The notes under the pieces: generated by a model
Database searches by the model: none
The model's input: the letters and a program-made list of their open reading frames with translations, nothing else
What the model was told of the DNA's origin: nothing
Program-made: the position numbers and the translations under genes
Source: Opisthorchis felineus
Taxonomy: Eukaryota > Platyhelminthes > Trematoda > Opisthorchiida > Opisthorchiidae
Reading direction: 5' to 3'
DNA: 64,000 nt
Assembly (NCBI GenBank): GCA_004794785.1
Contig: SJOL01009403.1
Coordinates: forward strand, 2,073,309 to 2,137,308
Shown here: positions 23,401 through 38,400 of the stretch, one piece after another
Position numbering within the stretch: position 1 is the first letter of the stretch
Layout: every line of letters begins with the position of its first letter

Positions 23401-26400
23401 CTCAACCGGGACTAGGAAGTATTGCGAACTAAAACAGCCAAAAATGTTCGACATATCCACACGCCCTAGTTTTAAATCTTGTTGGATTATCATACAAACA
23501 AAACTTTCTTCGACATCACTGTCATCCACAATAACTTTCAAATTAATCCAGAATCCGATTGTAAGAACCATGGCTCCGCAAACAAGAATTATCGCATATG
23601 CGTGACTAAAACGAATGTAAATGTCCAACGACATTTAGAATTGAGAAAGGCTACAAATATCTATTATAGATTGCTTACAAAAAAGCGAATCTTTCAGTAT
23701 TACCGTTAGTCTTACAAAAAAAAAAAACTTCAAAATTTTGGATGCAGCGACTGGACATCAAAATGTCCATAATTTCCATTCTGATTAATGCTGTCAATCC
23801 CGATAAGTTGATGTATCAGTTTTAGGGATGAATTGGATGAATTGTTGGAGCACTCATAGGTTGTAAAAGATCTCCCGCTCATGAAGTTGTTTTCAGGGGA
23901 CTGACAGCGTCGTCAGTTTTCCGTGACTTGTTCATCAATAGTTAATAAGTCTACGATTTATTTCTGTTATCGACCTTCCACAGACCAAACCTTTCAAAAT
24001 ACAAAATGAGATGCTTTCGAGATGACTAATTAAGCAATGAGTACACACGGTAGTTTGCGGGCAGCCTTACACCGGTATAGAATGAACGTCTCTTGTCTGT
24101 GAGCACGAATGTATTGTCGCAGTTATGTTGTCTCTTGCACAGTAAATCAACAAGTTTGGGAACAACAAACTCATTGTTTCTGGAACATTTTTACTCAAGT
24201 GGTGGGGGAGTGTAGCATGACAAAAAAACGGCCCTCACAACATTAATGTCCTCATGTAAGTGGACCAGTGTGTTTCAACGGCAAAAATGTAGGCAACAAA
24301 TTCAAACGCTATATCAAACTGAATAAATCTCGTACTAATGGAAAAGGCATGTTATGAACAAAAAGCTTTTATCAAGTTTAAAACCTTCCTGTGAGGGAAT
24401 ACTCCTAGGTTTTTCGTCAGCTGTGACACATGTATTATGGTGCGGTTGTCGTCATGAAAGAAGGATGAAAAGGCGGCGATAGCTTGAGGCTAACTTTGCT
24501 ATTAAAATCCTACATATTTCCAACTGCATACGGAACACAGAACGCAGAAAATCTCCTCTGGCTTTTATGGTTGCAAGTGAATAGACAGGAATTAGGAAAC
24601 CGAAAAGCGCGCATTGCGAGCTTGCCAAACATCATGATAAGCCGCCTAGTGATGATAAGACAAACCTATGGACTGATCCTAAGCGGAGTGACCTCATGAG
24701 CGTCTCCGATGCCAATATAGCGGGCCTCCAAAAAGACTATTTCAGAGGGAGCCCACTCCCCTAGAGTCAACAGCGGCATTCCGCGTGAGTTATGATGTAG
24801 TATGCGATTCCTTGAAGAAGAGTCAAACATCCTACCTCCAGAGTTGTATCACCCTTTTGGAGGAAGCGGTTACTGTAGTTGTGGAGGCAGCAATTAGAAT
24901 TCGGATAGTAAATGAATAATGGATTGGCCCTTCTGCAGCAGACGACCGGAGAGAAGAGGCTTTTATGTAGCGATCTTCAGACCATGAGGACGTGGTCAAC
25001 CACGTGTAAATCCAGGTTGCCAAGGGCCATGTGAAAGCATAATCCGTGAAATTTGAAGAGACTACATGATATAGGACGAAAAATTAAATTACTCTGAGTC
25101 AGGGCCGGAGTCCGGCTTAGGTATATTAACGGATATCACCAAAACAACCCACCTAGACTGTTACAAACGCCAACAAGCATATTTTCTAGAAAAGCTGACT
25201 CACTTCCTTGGCATCACTAGATGCAAACGGCACCAAAGGTACTCAAGACGACAAACAAATCGGCGATTCGTGGTAAAAAGCGGATGTTTATTCGCCGCAA
25301 GAAGAAGACGTGGACACTGATGACCAAGGACCGGACCAAAAGGTAATAAGCAATCCACTGAGAGTTGTTCCACCGCCTGGGAAAGTCGCTGAATGAGACG
25401 GATGAGGTGGTGCACGGAAGTGCGGGTCAGGATGGCTTGACTGGGTCTTTGATCTTCACCACTCTCACATAACGGAATGATGTGAGTTAGAACCGCCTCG
25501 AATGCTGAGGAAAGGCAAAAAGGTGGGGACACCAGGTAAAGTTCGATCACTTCTTTTATCCCATACATAAATTTCGATGGAGGAAACTAGGAAGTAGACA
25601 GGTAAGCCACAAATATTTCCAAAGGTACTCTACCAATTGTATATCGTGGACAGTTTGACTGCGTTAATTGAAGAGATCGTGCGCAATGGTAAACACGTTA
25701 GGCATAGTCGTATGTGTGCACACTATGTCCAATCCGTAAATGGTGTGTGAAAAGCGATCAACAGGTAAAAAGTTTGTTCGATTTTCTCATGGGTCGCCCC
25801 CAAATAGGCTGAAATCATGTGAGCGGATTAGCTTTCCCACCGATATCCAAGATTAGAGCGGACTCGGCGAAAAGTAGTGTAAGACGATGGGCTGATACCA
25901 CCGAAATACTTATGCGACGGTTTTTCGCCGTACTTAGAGGCGTCCAGAATTTCAGAAAGGTGAGAACAAACAAAGGTGAGTGAACAAACTGGCAAGGCAA
26001 TGTTCACTGATGTACAAGTCTGTCCTAGAAACAGCAGCAGTTGCGTATGATTCATCGAGGACCCGGAACCTACCTTCATCCAGTTCCGTCGGCGAACAAA
26101 TGTTTATCGTATTGGTTGCACAGTGAAGTTGCGTGGAATCAATGGTTAGTTCATCTGGGACTGACTGCTGAGCCGGGGCAGAAAATCGCTTGACTTGCGG
26201 ACACCATATAGGATCTAATAACAGTTCGTCTTGGATCATCAGCTCTCCAACAGTCAAGTTGGGGAAATGGTTTGTGACCAGCCTAGAACGTACGAGAAGC
26301 AAATGAGAGTAAAACAAACAAGGCAAATAAACGTAAATCCAGGAAAATATTAAAACAGGTCAGCATCTTCGTGTATCAGCGAAGGCGCCAAACGAAGGGC

Positions 26401-29400
26401 TCTTTGATGTTGCCACTTTCCGAGAATGGAAATTAAACAGCGCAAGCTGAATGGGATTGTTTGTTTTCGGACGCAAACATCAACTCAAGATTTTCGCAGA
26501 AAATTCGGGGCACCGTACTGTTTATTGGACAAGTTTGAACATGACATGAACTTCAACAACAATACTCGTTTGACTCAAGTGTGCTCATTTTGTGACCGGA
26601 TTCCCTTCGTACTGTCACAGATTCTACGTCCTACAATACTACATAATATTCCTAAGGTAGGTGATAACCTCAGGCGTGTAGTCATCATCATCATCTGGGA
26701 CAGCAACATCTAAAACCTTAGGATGAAAAGAAGAGAAAAGGGAGGGGAGCTGATGCTGGCCTATGTCGAGCACTGATGTGCCTACACCTTCAAGCGCTAA
26801 ATCAGACAACGCGGAAAAAAACTGACTGCACGAACGCCACTGACATCAGTCAACCGTAATTTCTTGCAATGTCTCAAGCCAAGCGCAAGAGGGGTCACGG
26901 GGATCCCATGCTGGATGGTCTACAACACCAACAACACCCAAACTCCTCGTAATCTCTTTCGCATCCTTCTGCCAAGTCATACGTTGTCCACTTCGCGGTT
27001 TGCGTCATTCTGAACTAGGCACGAAGAACAACACCCGTCTCCGTAGACGGTGTGCATAGCACATGACCAAACCACTGCCGGTGCTGGATGTTTTCCGCGA
27101 TTGAAGTACCTGCTGCACAACCATCACCTCGTTACTAATCCGCTGACGCCATCCGAAACCAGCAACGCTTCTGAGGTATCGGTGGTCAAAACTTGAAGGC
27201 GTCTCGCGGATCTGAAAAGCGCAAGGAAAAGCAGCACCCTACAAATGCATGGCCAGAGTCCCACGCTGGTGTCCAAGAAGGAGCGGCAAGCCGTGACCGA
27301 CCCTCACTACCGATAACTGACGGCGATGTGGTTTATTTGGATTCGGGACTCCTTCGACGATGGGCACCATGTCATCAAGCGATTTCCGCTGTTCCAGAAA
27401 GTGATGCTGCAAAGGAACGGTCTGTGATCGGCACACATCTCAAGCAGACGACCTCCGTTGTCCGTTCATCTCGTGTCCAATCCAAGACGACCACCCAATC
27501 GGGTCTCAGCAGCGCTTAGTCTACCTACCTGAGCGTTCATATCACCAGCAACCACAACGATATCTCAGCTTCTAGCCCGTTGTAAAAGAGTACCCAGAGC
27601 GTAATGGAAACTATCTTTGACAGATTCGGAGTTACAATCCGTTGGGGCGTAAGAAGACACAATAAACGGGGTGCGAGGTGACAATCAACGGGAATCCAAT
27701 CAAGCAGAGACGCTTCCGTTTGATCGCTCATTACAATACCCACCCCAGCATATCCAGCTGCAGCGGCCCATGCATCGCCAGAGGTGCGCAGCCTGAACCT
27801 AGAAGAGGGCGAAGGGGATTCAGTTCAATCACAGTACTTGCGGCCTGGTTTCTGACAGACAACATACATCAATGCAGAGTGAATCTAGCGTACAAGCAAG
27901 AGCCACATGTTGACCTGCTTGCTTCAGTGTGTGAACATTGAAGGCGGCTAAGTAGACAGGCTTTCGGGGTTTGAAAACAGACTTCGAAATGTTTATGGTT
28001 GTTACTGAATTCGGACCTGCAGAAGATGCAGCGGTGAACAATGCGGTCACTCCTAGTGCTGGGATCTGGGGAGTATTCAAATTGATGTGGGGTAGGGCGG
28101 AAGAGGGAAAACGTGAAAGTGTCAGAAGGGGGCGTCAGCAGTAGCATGTTTTCGCTTACGCGCCCTGATCTATGCAGCAAGTAAGATGACCCGGCTGGTG
28201 ACACCATGCGACGGCCGATGTGGCATGAGAGTATTGTTAGTTGACAAAGCTGTGTTTACGCACCAGTTTATCAGCTCCCGCCTCCAATGCGCAGCTACCT
28301 ATCCTACCTCCCCGAATCATTGATGGACGAAACCGTAGCAGCTACAAACACTGTAAGACAGGTATGTGGTTCTTACTGATGATGATACTGTCAGTGTGCC
28401 CCTACCTAGACAGAAAGACGATTAAGGGTCCTCGACCAAAGCCTTTGGCTCAAAAGCCTGACCGCAAGCCAGCGGCGTTTGGCGGGAAATGCAAGTGCAT
28501 TACCATTTTACGGAACACGTCGCCACACATGTTCCAACCCCCAACCTGGAGGGCCAGGAGACTGTGTTGGTCGGACTTCTAGTCATTAACCTACCTAGTA
28601 TGAGGGACTCTGAGTGACGAATGAATACCACCCAGTATAGCTCAGTGGGTCACGGAGGCATACAAACCATCACACCACGGTGAAGTCCAGTTTCTTCGTG
28701 ACGACAGGAGTGTAGTCCTGGCAAAGCTTTCGTATAACGACCGTGGTATTTGTGGTACATCTTCTATTCATTTAACCGATACGTAACTCCCGCTGGGTTG
28801 AGGGAGTTGTGAGTTAAGGGACTGGCAATAGTAGGCAGCAATTTGCGAGTCATCCAACAGTGTGGTCGCAGTATCCGTTGTCATCGGTTTTCGCAATAGC
28901 AGCCTTAGTAGCTAACACCATCAACTGTGTTTTGTCATTGGACTGCTTCGACACTGAAAAGACCATTTCTAAGAGGTTTCGATTGCTGTGCTTACGAATT
29001 GAGGCCTAGTAAGTGTAAAACAGTGGCAGGAATTTCACAAAATGAGATCACTGATGTGCTCGTGGTGCTGGCCAGTTGGTCAACTTCCAAAAGACCGCTA
29101 CAGTAGTCAAATGCCGCAAGGTGGTGCTTTTGATTACACTCGAAGAAGTCTGCCGCCACTAGTTGCCATGGTCGGCTCGGAAGTTGTTGTAGCAAGATAG
29201 GTTCCTTCTTTTGTTTCGTGTCGCCAGGACAGTAGTACGTCGTCAGCAACACGGATCGATCCTGAAGGTTTGTCTAACGCTTCAATCAACCTATTAGCAA
29301 TGGGGAACGTATCCATCTGAATCAACCGGAAGGAGTACGGAAAGTGTTGAGCTAGCTTGATTGGTTGTAGAGTGACAGTTGCCAGAAAACGGATTGCAAA

Positions 29401-32400
29401 TCAAACTTGGTGAACAGCTTTGGCTAACAATGGTCTGGGAGTGTATCACCTACTGTCGGAAGTCTGTAATGTTCATAAATTAGTGCATATAATTAAGCGG
29501 CTTAGGGTCGATACAAAGTCGCAATTCGCCTGACCTCTTCAGCTATTTCAATCTGTCGGTTTATGAACTGGTGCTAGGCTACCCATCGTCGTCAGGTAGT
29601 TCAATTCGATGCGCAACAATTCACGTAGCGCTATTGGAACCTCTCTTACTAGTGATGCTACTGGAACTGCATTATCTGCGACGGCAAGCTGACTTCTCGT
29701 AGGCAACCTAGTTCACCAAAAAAGGAGTATTTTTTATATAAAAAAATAATGCCGGGGTGCAAGGCACACACAAAGTTGTCACGAACAGTAGTAATAAACT
29801 TCAATTCCTCGATCTGAAAATCCAAGGATTGGCGTCAAATCCGCCTCGGTCATAAGAATTTCTAAGATATGTTGTCCATACAGGAATGTCTTTCTGATAA
29901 TCTGGGAATGTGTGCCGTTCAACATTTGTAGTTCTGAGTTCACAGGTCGTAACAACAGATGTCAGGTGTGGTGGTCAGGGAAAAAGTTTACGGAGGCACC
30001 TAAATCCAACTGGAATCGGCAGTGTTGGCTTTCAACAAGCAAGTTAACATAGGTTTCAGTCGACCGACTGTTTCTAACTCCGTTGCCATTGCATTCAGCT
30101 GATATAGCCTCGATCATTCTAATAGCAATTGATCGGTACTTAATAATGGGAACAAATAATCGTTCAGCGGTAACACACTCTCGGGGCCTAGCTGTCACGC
30201 TAGCACGAGGGCACAGATACTGCCAGGTTGCCCAAGCCTAGACAGGAGCAGTCGAGAAGCCGGAGTTGGGCACGAACCCAGGGATCTTCCGGTAGGTCTG
30301 CGCCCTAACCACTGTGCTATCTCGATCTCAGTCGATACTTTCGGTCACAATGATTTCGCTTGCCGCATTCAGAGCAGGTTCGCAGACACACGGGGTGTGC
30401 AGTCCAACAGAAACTGCAGTCCGTTGAATTCTTCACCATGACCGCGGTTAGTCCCGTTGGACCAGGTAGACAATCGGGGGAAGGCAGATGAGCCCAAGTA
30501 ACAGTTCCATTGCGGCATATATTGATGTACTGGACTGGCGATAGCTGACGGCATTTGGGAAGTCCCTTTGTGGTACTTTCGTCAAGAACACTCAGAATGA
30601 TACGGTCGAAACTCATGCTTTGATTCATCCAGTTTCGAAAATTGCAGGACTAAGCCAGGTCCTTCAGCACGTATTGATCGGTGCTCTCCCTTGGCAGCTG
30701 GTCTCAGAGAAAAAACTGGAATCGTTCAAATGTTCAATGTAAGTGGTCCAAACAGTACTCATCGACTTTGGTGATAATGATTACTGGATCCCCGGGGTCT
30801 TCGTCGCCTTCAAACGAAAGTGCGTTGATGATGGACCAGGTGCTTTCTCCAACTGTATGTCAACACATTATCAGTTGCCATTCTTGTGATTTTGTATCGA
30901 ATTCTCTCAAAATTAAGAAGTCCTCATTGCTCTATTTCCAATTTTCTGCGGGTTCGTTCTGTTCAGCAGCATTCAGCGGTGCTGGTGGTGAAAGAGTCAT
31001 TCGATGCCTTCCAGTAGCTGAAGAGTCCACCGCTGACATCATGTCAAGAAGAGCCGTTTCTATTCTGTATTCGACCAGCTAAAAAATGTCACCGTGAATG
31101 AGTAAGCCTTTCTAGAATGAAGTCCTTTTCTGACCAATAGGGGAATTTCATTTGGTGCATTCAAACGCCTTCGAGTTCAAAATGCAGTAGCTCGTTTGCG
31201 AGAATTAATCAACATACCACACAATTAATCGTAGTTGGCACTTGGGAAAAGGCGGACAGTATATGGGAACAAACCTCACGTGTAAAGTAAGGTAGGTGTT
31301 AACAGAAGGTCCAGCTTAGATTCCCACACTCATCTAAAATAAGCTGGTACCATAACTCAAGGACTACGAGACAAGTATGTTCGGTCAGTACCTTTCATCA
31401 ACGAACATCTCTTACTTGTGAACCGTTCTGACGTCCACCATTGATGTTCTTCCATACAGAGTGTCTAGGGTGCGTAGCGCTGCTCTCAAGCGCGCTAATA
31501 TGGTATAACGGACTTTTGTTGCCCATTGTAAATCATCCAAGTTTGATGTAAATACAAACAAATACCGCAGTTTCCAAATTGGTGTAAAACTCACTCGGAA
31601 TTACTCAACAAAAGGGTGGAGTTTATGCCCCGGAAAATTAAGCTACGTTGTTTGTGGGAGAAAACTGGTTAAATTGTTGCATAAATATATCCGGCCTGTT
31701 TATGGATGGAATTATGCCGAATTTGTCTGATATCAGTGACTTCCTCCAGAGCGATAGAGGGAAGTTTGTCTGAAACTGGATTTAAACCAAGTGATCAGTG
31801 ACAAGGTTCGAAAAACTACGACTAACCGAGATGGACATCATACAGACCCACATACATCCTGAGCCGCCCACCTAAGTAAATAAACCAAGCAGATTGTAAA
31901 GCTGAGTGATATGAAAGATGGATTGTTCAAACGGAGTCAAAGCAGATATTATCTTCCTGCTCCGACTGAGAAGTCATTGTTGCAGAAGGGTTTGGTAAAT
32001 GATGGCAATGGCGGGACATGCACTAGACACGGAACACAGAATAGATTCAGAAAATGTTGAAGTTTTGAGACGGAGACTACGCCACACTGATTGATGAACG
32101 AGGAGATGGAAATGGAAAGGCATTCCAATGTGAATAAAACACAATAGAAAGGAGGAAACGGAGTACAATAGGCGTAGACCCGGCGACAGTGTGGAGACGG
32201 GTTCCGAATTAGTCGGACTGACACGAGGAAGTGCGCTGTTATCAGTGAAGAGGAATGATCAACTGAAGTACTTTATATCTAAAGTACATACTCCAAGTCG
32301 ACAAATCGTTTGCGTAATCTCACTGCCCACCCTAACCAAATTGTCACGGTACACTCGAACTTACACACAACAACAGAATTTCCAAATGACAACCATAAGG

Positions 32401-35400
32401 AATCGTCAATCTGGACCGGAAAATCAAGAACCCAAACCAAACTGAAATGACTTTAATCTCCAACCTATCGGCTGTAAAACTCGGGCGCCTTCACCAACCG
32501 ACAACACCTTGTAACCGACGTTCAACACTGGCTGATCGAAAGGGATCTTGCCGATTGGTTCTCCGTCCACCCTAAGACTCGGCCAACCACTTGGTATGAC
32601 AAGCCTTTTATGGCAGAAGCGGAAATCTGTCCAGCTATAAATCCACCAGTTATTTACCAAACCTTCCTGAAACGAAAAAGCTTGGATAGTGTTTTGAAAA
32701 CAAAAATCGGAAGGCACGGAAAAAAGCGCGGAACATACTGCAATAGACGTGGATACAGTGGACCGTAGTCAGTCACATTTGAACGCGCATGTCGAAGCAA
32801 GTAGGTAATGGGAATGCAATCCCAAAGCTGATCGGAATAAACACACGGAGCTTCACCTGGTAAGCAGTCTGGAAAGAGGAAAAATACGTATTGAATATAC
32901 TAAGCACACAACGAAAACGGAACAGTAAACGCAGTGTTTCATGGTATAACAGAGAGCCCAAAATTCGCCGAAAAGTAGCGCTAGCCCTAGGTGACCAAAC
33001 CACATTCGCGAGATACAAGTAATTGATGCTTGAGAGGATGATGTAAAAAGGTTCTGCGTATGCACATGGGTACTTTAGTTGTGCAAATAAAATTAGTCCC
33101 AAGTCTCTATAGCAATAAAGAGTTATACATTGAAACTCAGCTGTCATATGACGATGAACAAAGTGCATGCAGCATAACCAAACTTGGACAGGATAAATGG
33201 ATGATGGCAAGCTGACAAGGATATACCCCAAAGTGTACCTTTAATCACATTTAGAGTGGGTATACATGAGATACAAACGCAAGGACATGCGCAAGGTAAA
33301 TAGCACGCACTGATGGAGTCTTTCAAAGTTGTCAACAAGTGCACGACAGAAGTCGGCTTACTTTGCAGTGAATGTCGCCAACTAAGTAAGCTTTTAGTAA
33401 TTAAGCCGCGCGCCGTTGCGTTGACAAGCACAGTGCTTCTTTCATGCTCATCCAAAAAATAGTATGAGCTCCAACAAAAAGGCAACGTACGCAAAATTTC
33501 ACAAAAAAAAACAGACGAGGGGTGGTTTGCAGAAACTCAGAAAGTAGATATCCGTTGCAGATATTGAAATGGAGGGGGGCTGATAAATAATAACTTCCAA
33601 ATCCAAACGACGATGACCCTGATAGAAATATCTGTCGCGCTCTACCCAAAAACTTTGCGCAGGTCGAAATCGTACGTAACTTTTCCGACTGGAAACAGTC
33701 ATAAAAGTGGTTGGCCAACTTATGGGCTCTGTTCGTTGGGTTGGGTTGGGTTGGGTTGGCTGGATGTCTACTCCCTATACGTGGCATTGTGGAGACCTGG
33801 GTCAACAAAAGTGGGGTCGAGGTCAGCACAGCCACTAAAACAAAGCTGTGCTCGGATAACTCTGTCGCGTGCTACTTCACTCATTTCCAAGACAGAAAAT
33901 CGCTAGAAAGAAGTAGTGCAACGAACAAAGCCTGATCACCTGATTGCTACATCAAAAACAATACGAGGACTATGAAAGGAGTGTTCAGTCCTTTGGAACA
34001 GTTAATGAATCACATCGAAAACTGTGACGAATATGAAGACGACAAGGATGGAGATGAGGAAAAACAGGGCAATGATTGCAATAGCTCTGCGCGGTTGGTC
34101 GGAAATAAATTACCAGTAAAGTTTGGAAGCCAGTGTATTAAAGACAGCCGTTGAACTTCTTTATGACCTTGCTAAACTTGAACAAGCATCTGCTGGAGTT
34201 CATTTGTTTCCAACGGTATCTCCGGAAATAAATAGATCGTAAACCAGCGCGATGATTCCATCCCTACACTCAACTATTTCTGAAAGTGTAAGGACCTATT
34301 CTTGCTCAGGCTACCTCGCTAAATCCACCACATTGATTATCCCGTACATTTCACAGTATGGTGTATTGGAGAAACAGGTGCTACCTCGAACCGTGAATTT
34401 GTCTTACGTGGAAACTGGAAACTGAATAGGCCATCACTCATCCTAAAAGAAAGCACGCTTTAGAGTAAGTGCAAGTGGTATGTCCATGAAATGGAGATTA
34501 GTTGATGCCTTTCTCTTCTGTATATGCACAAAACAGTGATGGCTGTCACTATGGGATGTTTGTTGGCGGCGCTCCCCCAAACTTTCAACTCACTACTAAA
34601 AGTTAAATCTTCCAAATATTTCACATCATTCACAATCGTCCGGATCTGGTCTGCCGAATCAAATCGGACTGATCCTCATTATCTTATTGTCATATTGTCC
34701 TGCTTTTCGGTTTTCTTGTGTAAGGGAAACAAGGACTAAGACAAATATTCACAACAGCCGGGTGACAGATCGAGAGTTTGACATGAAGGAACGAAACCCA
34801 GACAGTCTAGTGGTCAGGTCTGCAAAAAAACGGCAGATGTTACGAAGCCGACAATAGAAGTGCAAGGCCATAATGGGTAGATAAGTTAGGACTGATTGCA
34901 CGGAAGGATAACCGTACGATGCTGCACTACGTAACCAAATAGCTTCACTCGGTTAGCTCAACAATACCCACTAGTCAAGGACGTATTTTATCCTTTTACG
35001 TTCTGCTTACAGTGGATCATACTCGGCGATGGTCCGTACTATGTCTCTTTTTGAAAGTCACTCGAAACAGAAGTTCCACATATTTCGGAGATTTCTAATC
35101 GAAAGTACAAGTAGGATAAAAAGCTTTGTTCGCTCCGGGTAGGTGATCGTTCAGTCTAGAATCTCCTCACAATGAGTCGAACAATACCGAATCTCCTGTT
35201 GCATACCCACCCACCCCTCATTTGGGTACGATAGCAAACAGGCACATTGTAACGGTTGTCCGAAAGACACTGCGAAGCAACAGTAAGTGTACTGTAAGTG
35301 TACTCCATATGTACATCACTAAGCCCCACTAAAAGGCTAAGCTACGCCGAACCGCTTACAAGTAAACTAGCCGATGAGTTTCACAATAACCTTGGTGTCA

Positions 35401-38400
35401 ACCGGATATAATCTCCTCAGAGGGGGGAGCTCACATCAAGTTGGACACGTTCTTCAGAATCTGATCATTTGAAGCGGCAATCAGACGGAATTTAAGTTCT
35501 TCTTATCGGATTTCTCGATCAAGATGCCACGGGGCCATGAGGAAGGTAGTGAAAAGTCAGACTAAATTGTTTTTCCAGCATGTAACTTGTACAAGACGGC
35601 CATCACAAAGATCTTGACATACGGCGCTGTAATTCAATTTCATTTCCACTTTGTTGTACCAACAGAACTACGAAATCCGAGACCACCGTTCAATTTGCAA
35701 GTGGTGTGCAGTTGAAAATGAACTAAATCCAACCCAACCGCTGTTCTACTAAATCACTGACAGCTGTGGGATTTACTGAAATTCCTCCTGTCTTTTCAAT
35801 CAAGATTATCACTGGGAACGTGTGCTACGGACAAACCTATTTACTCTTTATGAAACAGCACGTGAACGCTCATAGTACACGATGGATTTTCGCCTACAAA
35901 CTATTTCACACCCGTGGCACATAGCAACAGAAGACACACTGGATTTAGAATTAATTGTTGCTCTGTTCCTCATTAAGATAAAAAATTACTCGGTGTCTGG
36001 CAGTGGTGAGTCCAGCCTTCTCAACCAGACAATCGAAGTGCAGTAAAAAAAAGGTTGTCCTGCAAAGCCTAGCGTGCAAACCAACACACCATACCTTTAG
36101 TTCTAAGTGAGTTGAGAACAAAAGGGTATGCACATGAGACCTGAACTGGTGTGTGGTACGAGGATTACGAACGCCGTCTCTCGCACCACGATGCATCAAG
36201 TTACCCGGTGAATCCGTGCTTATTCGCTGAAAACTAAGTGAAAATTTACTAGAGAAATTCTAGATAAACAGTTCCATGGGTAGTTGATTAGCATGCTACG
36301 TAGTATTCCCATCGTCCTACTCATTGGCTACGCCTAATCCGATCTTCGTCTCTGTCAAAACATCTAATCGCTTGAAGACTGTAATCATGATATATTACCA
36401 AGTAATCTCGCGTGCTTTATTTTAACACACTACTGTAGTCGAGTAATTTGCCTGATAACATTGCAGTCGGAAACAAAGCGGACAGTCTGGTCCATCGATC
36501 AAAATTTGGTATCCTGATTAGTGATGCCAACATCTGATGGGTATTACAGGCAACTGGAACTGCTCAACTCAACTAGGTCAAGTTTGCCAAAAGTGCACAG
36601 CAATCGCTTGTTTATATTATGTGGCAAAAACGGACCAATCCAAGAAAAAGGGTGAAAAAAGTAATTGTTGAAAAGTGAGTCTAGAATGAGATGCGACCTT
36701 CACCCTGCCAATGAGCTCATTTAACAATTGGCAAAGTGGGGTCTGATGTACATGCTCACACAGGGCACGGGTGGGCAGGATTGTCATTTGTCCTTGAGAT
36801 GGAGTGAGCGAGCATTCTCCTGGAAAATACAGTAAGTACCTTTTAGGGAGAAAGTTTTACAAAAGAAGGAAGCATTTCTCTCGGTCCCAGTTAGATTCAT
36901 CATTCAATAAAGTTCCGATAGAACCCGCAGTATGGCATGCTCAATCGAAGACCACTTCACCCAGATTGATTACTATAGATTACTTCGATTACCAAGGTGC
37001 TGAAATATATTCATATCAGTAGACCTGGACTGTAAGGCTTTAAGATGAAAGTAGGTAACACTTGTTCTACGCAAGTTGATTCTATCGGTAAGCATAGTAT
37101 CGCTGGGCAAGGTAGCCTTCACTGCTTCTGAGCTCGGATTCGCAAGTGAATAAGGCCATAAGTTATCATGTCAACGGAGGCTGGCGTTTTGGAAGTTCAT
37201 CCACCGCAAACTCATCAGTTAGTGAGCCTGATAAGACACTTCCACAGTACTACTAATTTTTGCCCATAAAGTAACTTCTTTGCACGTTTTTTCTGTTATT
37301 CCGCGCATCCATTGTGGACAGTTGGTGCAATGGTGATTAATCTGACTCTGAAATACTAGACTGCCCTGAGTTGTCTAATTCAGTGAACCACTACAGTCGG
37401 GAGAGGAAACGACACTGTGAGGTGGAAATTTATGAGAGTGGATTTACCTAACACAGTTATTCATCTAGTGTGTTCAAAACAAAAAATGTTACCACTAGAC
37501 ATTTCAATGGCTTCCATGGACTTCCAAAGTCCAACGGTATTGCCAGGCACACTGGCGAAGTAAATGCAGTGGGAGAGTGGATGGGGTGGACTGCAACCAA
37601 ATGGATACGAGAACCATTAGCTACGTTGGCCGAGTTAGGTGGATGCATACTGCACACCCCCTCATCTGCCGCCAGTGGTCTGAATCAGACTAATAGAACA
37701 ACGGTGCTTGAATACAGGAACCTGACGGGGGAAGCTGTTGCTGAATCTCCAGATGAGTGGTCTTTTTGTGCGGCTCCGTCATTTGAAGGTGTCTCAGTGT
37801 TTTGCACTAGATTACATCCTACAGGTTCAAGGCACGGATGCTTCACTCTGGTCTAGACCGCCCATAGCAGAAGCTTTGTAAATCTCAGTTCACCGCACCA
37901 GTGGGTGCCTAGTAAAAAAAAAACAAATTATCAAAGTACCCAGTCTCGGCAATCTATATGATCTAGGACAAACGCCATTCGCGACAGAACTGAAGAAATG
38001 TAATAGTAATTATCGGGCATGTAGCTACAGACACACACCCAACCGGTCGATTCACTCTTAAGCTACGACCATCCCTACCGACACTAGCCTATATATATAC
38101 ATATATATTTGAGAATTCAGTTATCTGAAAATCACTCAACTTCGTTAGACGGAAGACGAGAGGTACGGCGTGACTGAAGAAACTTGGAAGCCAGTGTGTA
38201 GCGGCCGGAGGAGCTGGACATCACAACTCCTGGTAGAAAAAACGCATCAGTTACCCAATGCGACCAATCCAACAAGAATAGAGGGGAAATGCTAATGGGG
38301 ACTACTAATTGCATCAGAGCTGGTGCGTAATGCAGTACATTCCCTCCGTAATAAATAGAAGGATTAAGCAAATTTTGCCGCGTTGGACGGGCTGGGAGGT

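Larger units (their letters stand above)
32721..38183. other. Right part of the large INTS2 intron; no gene seen
   Basis: Contains the (TTGGG)n tract and several unrecognised frames, the largest being 32773-33231 (reverse, 152 codons, cysteine/phenylalanine rich), 33401-33835 (reverse, 144) and 37470-37856 (forward, 128). None shows a domain I can name. Confidence 0.45.

Noticed and set aside
28376..28430. CTGATGA followed by GAAAGACG as another hammerhead
   Set aside because: No convincing helix II between the words and no family relation to the other candidates.
33736..33759. Telomere-like repeat
   Set aside because: The unit is TTGGG, not TTAGGG, and only about five units are present.
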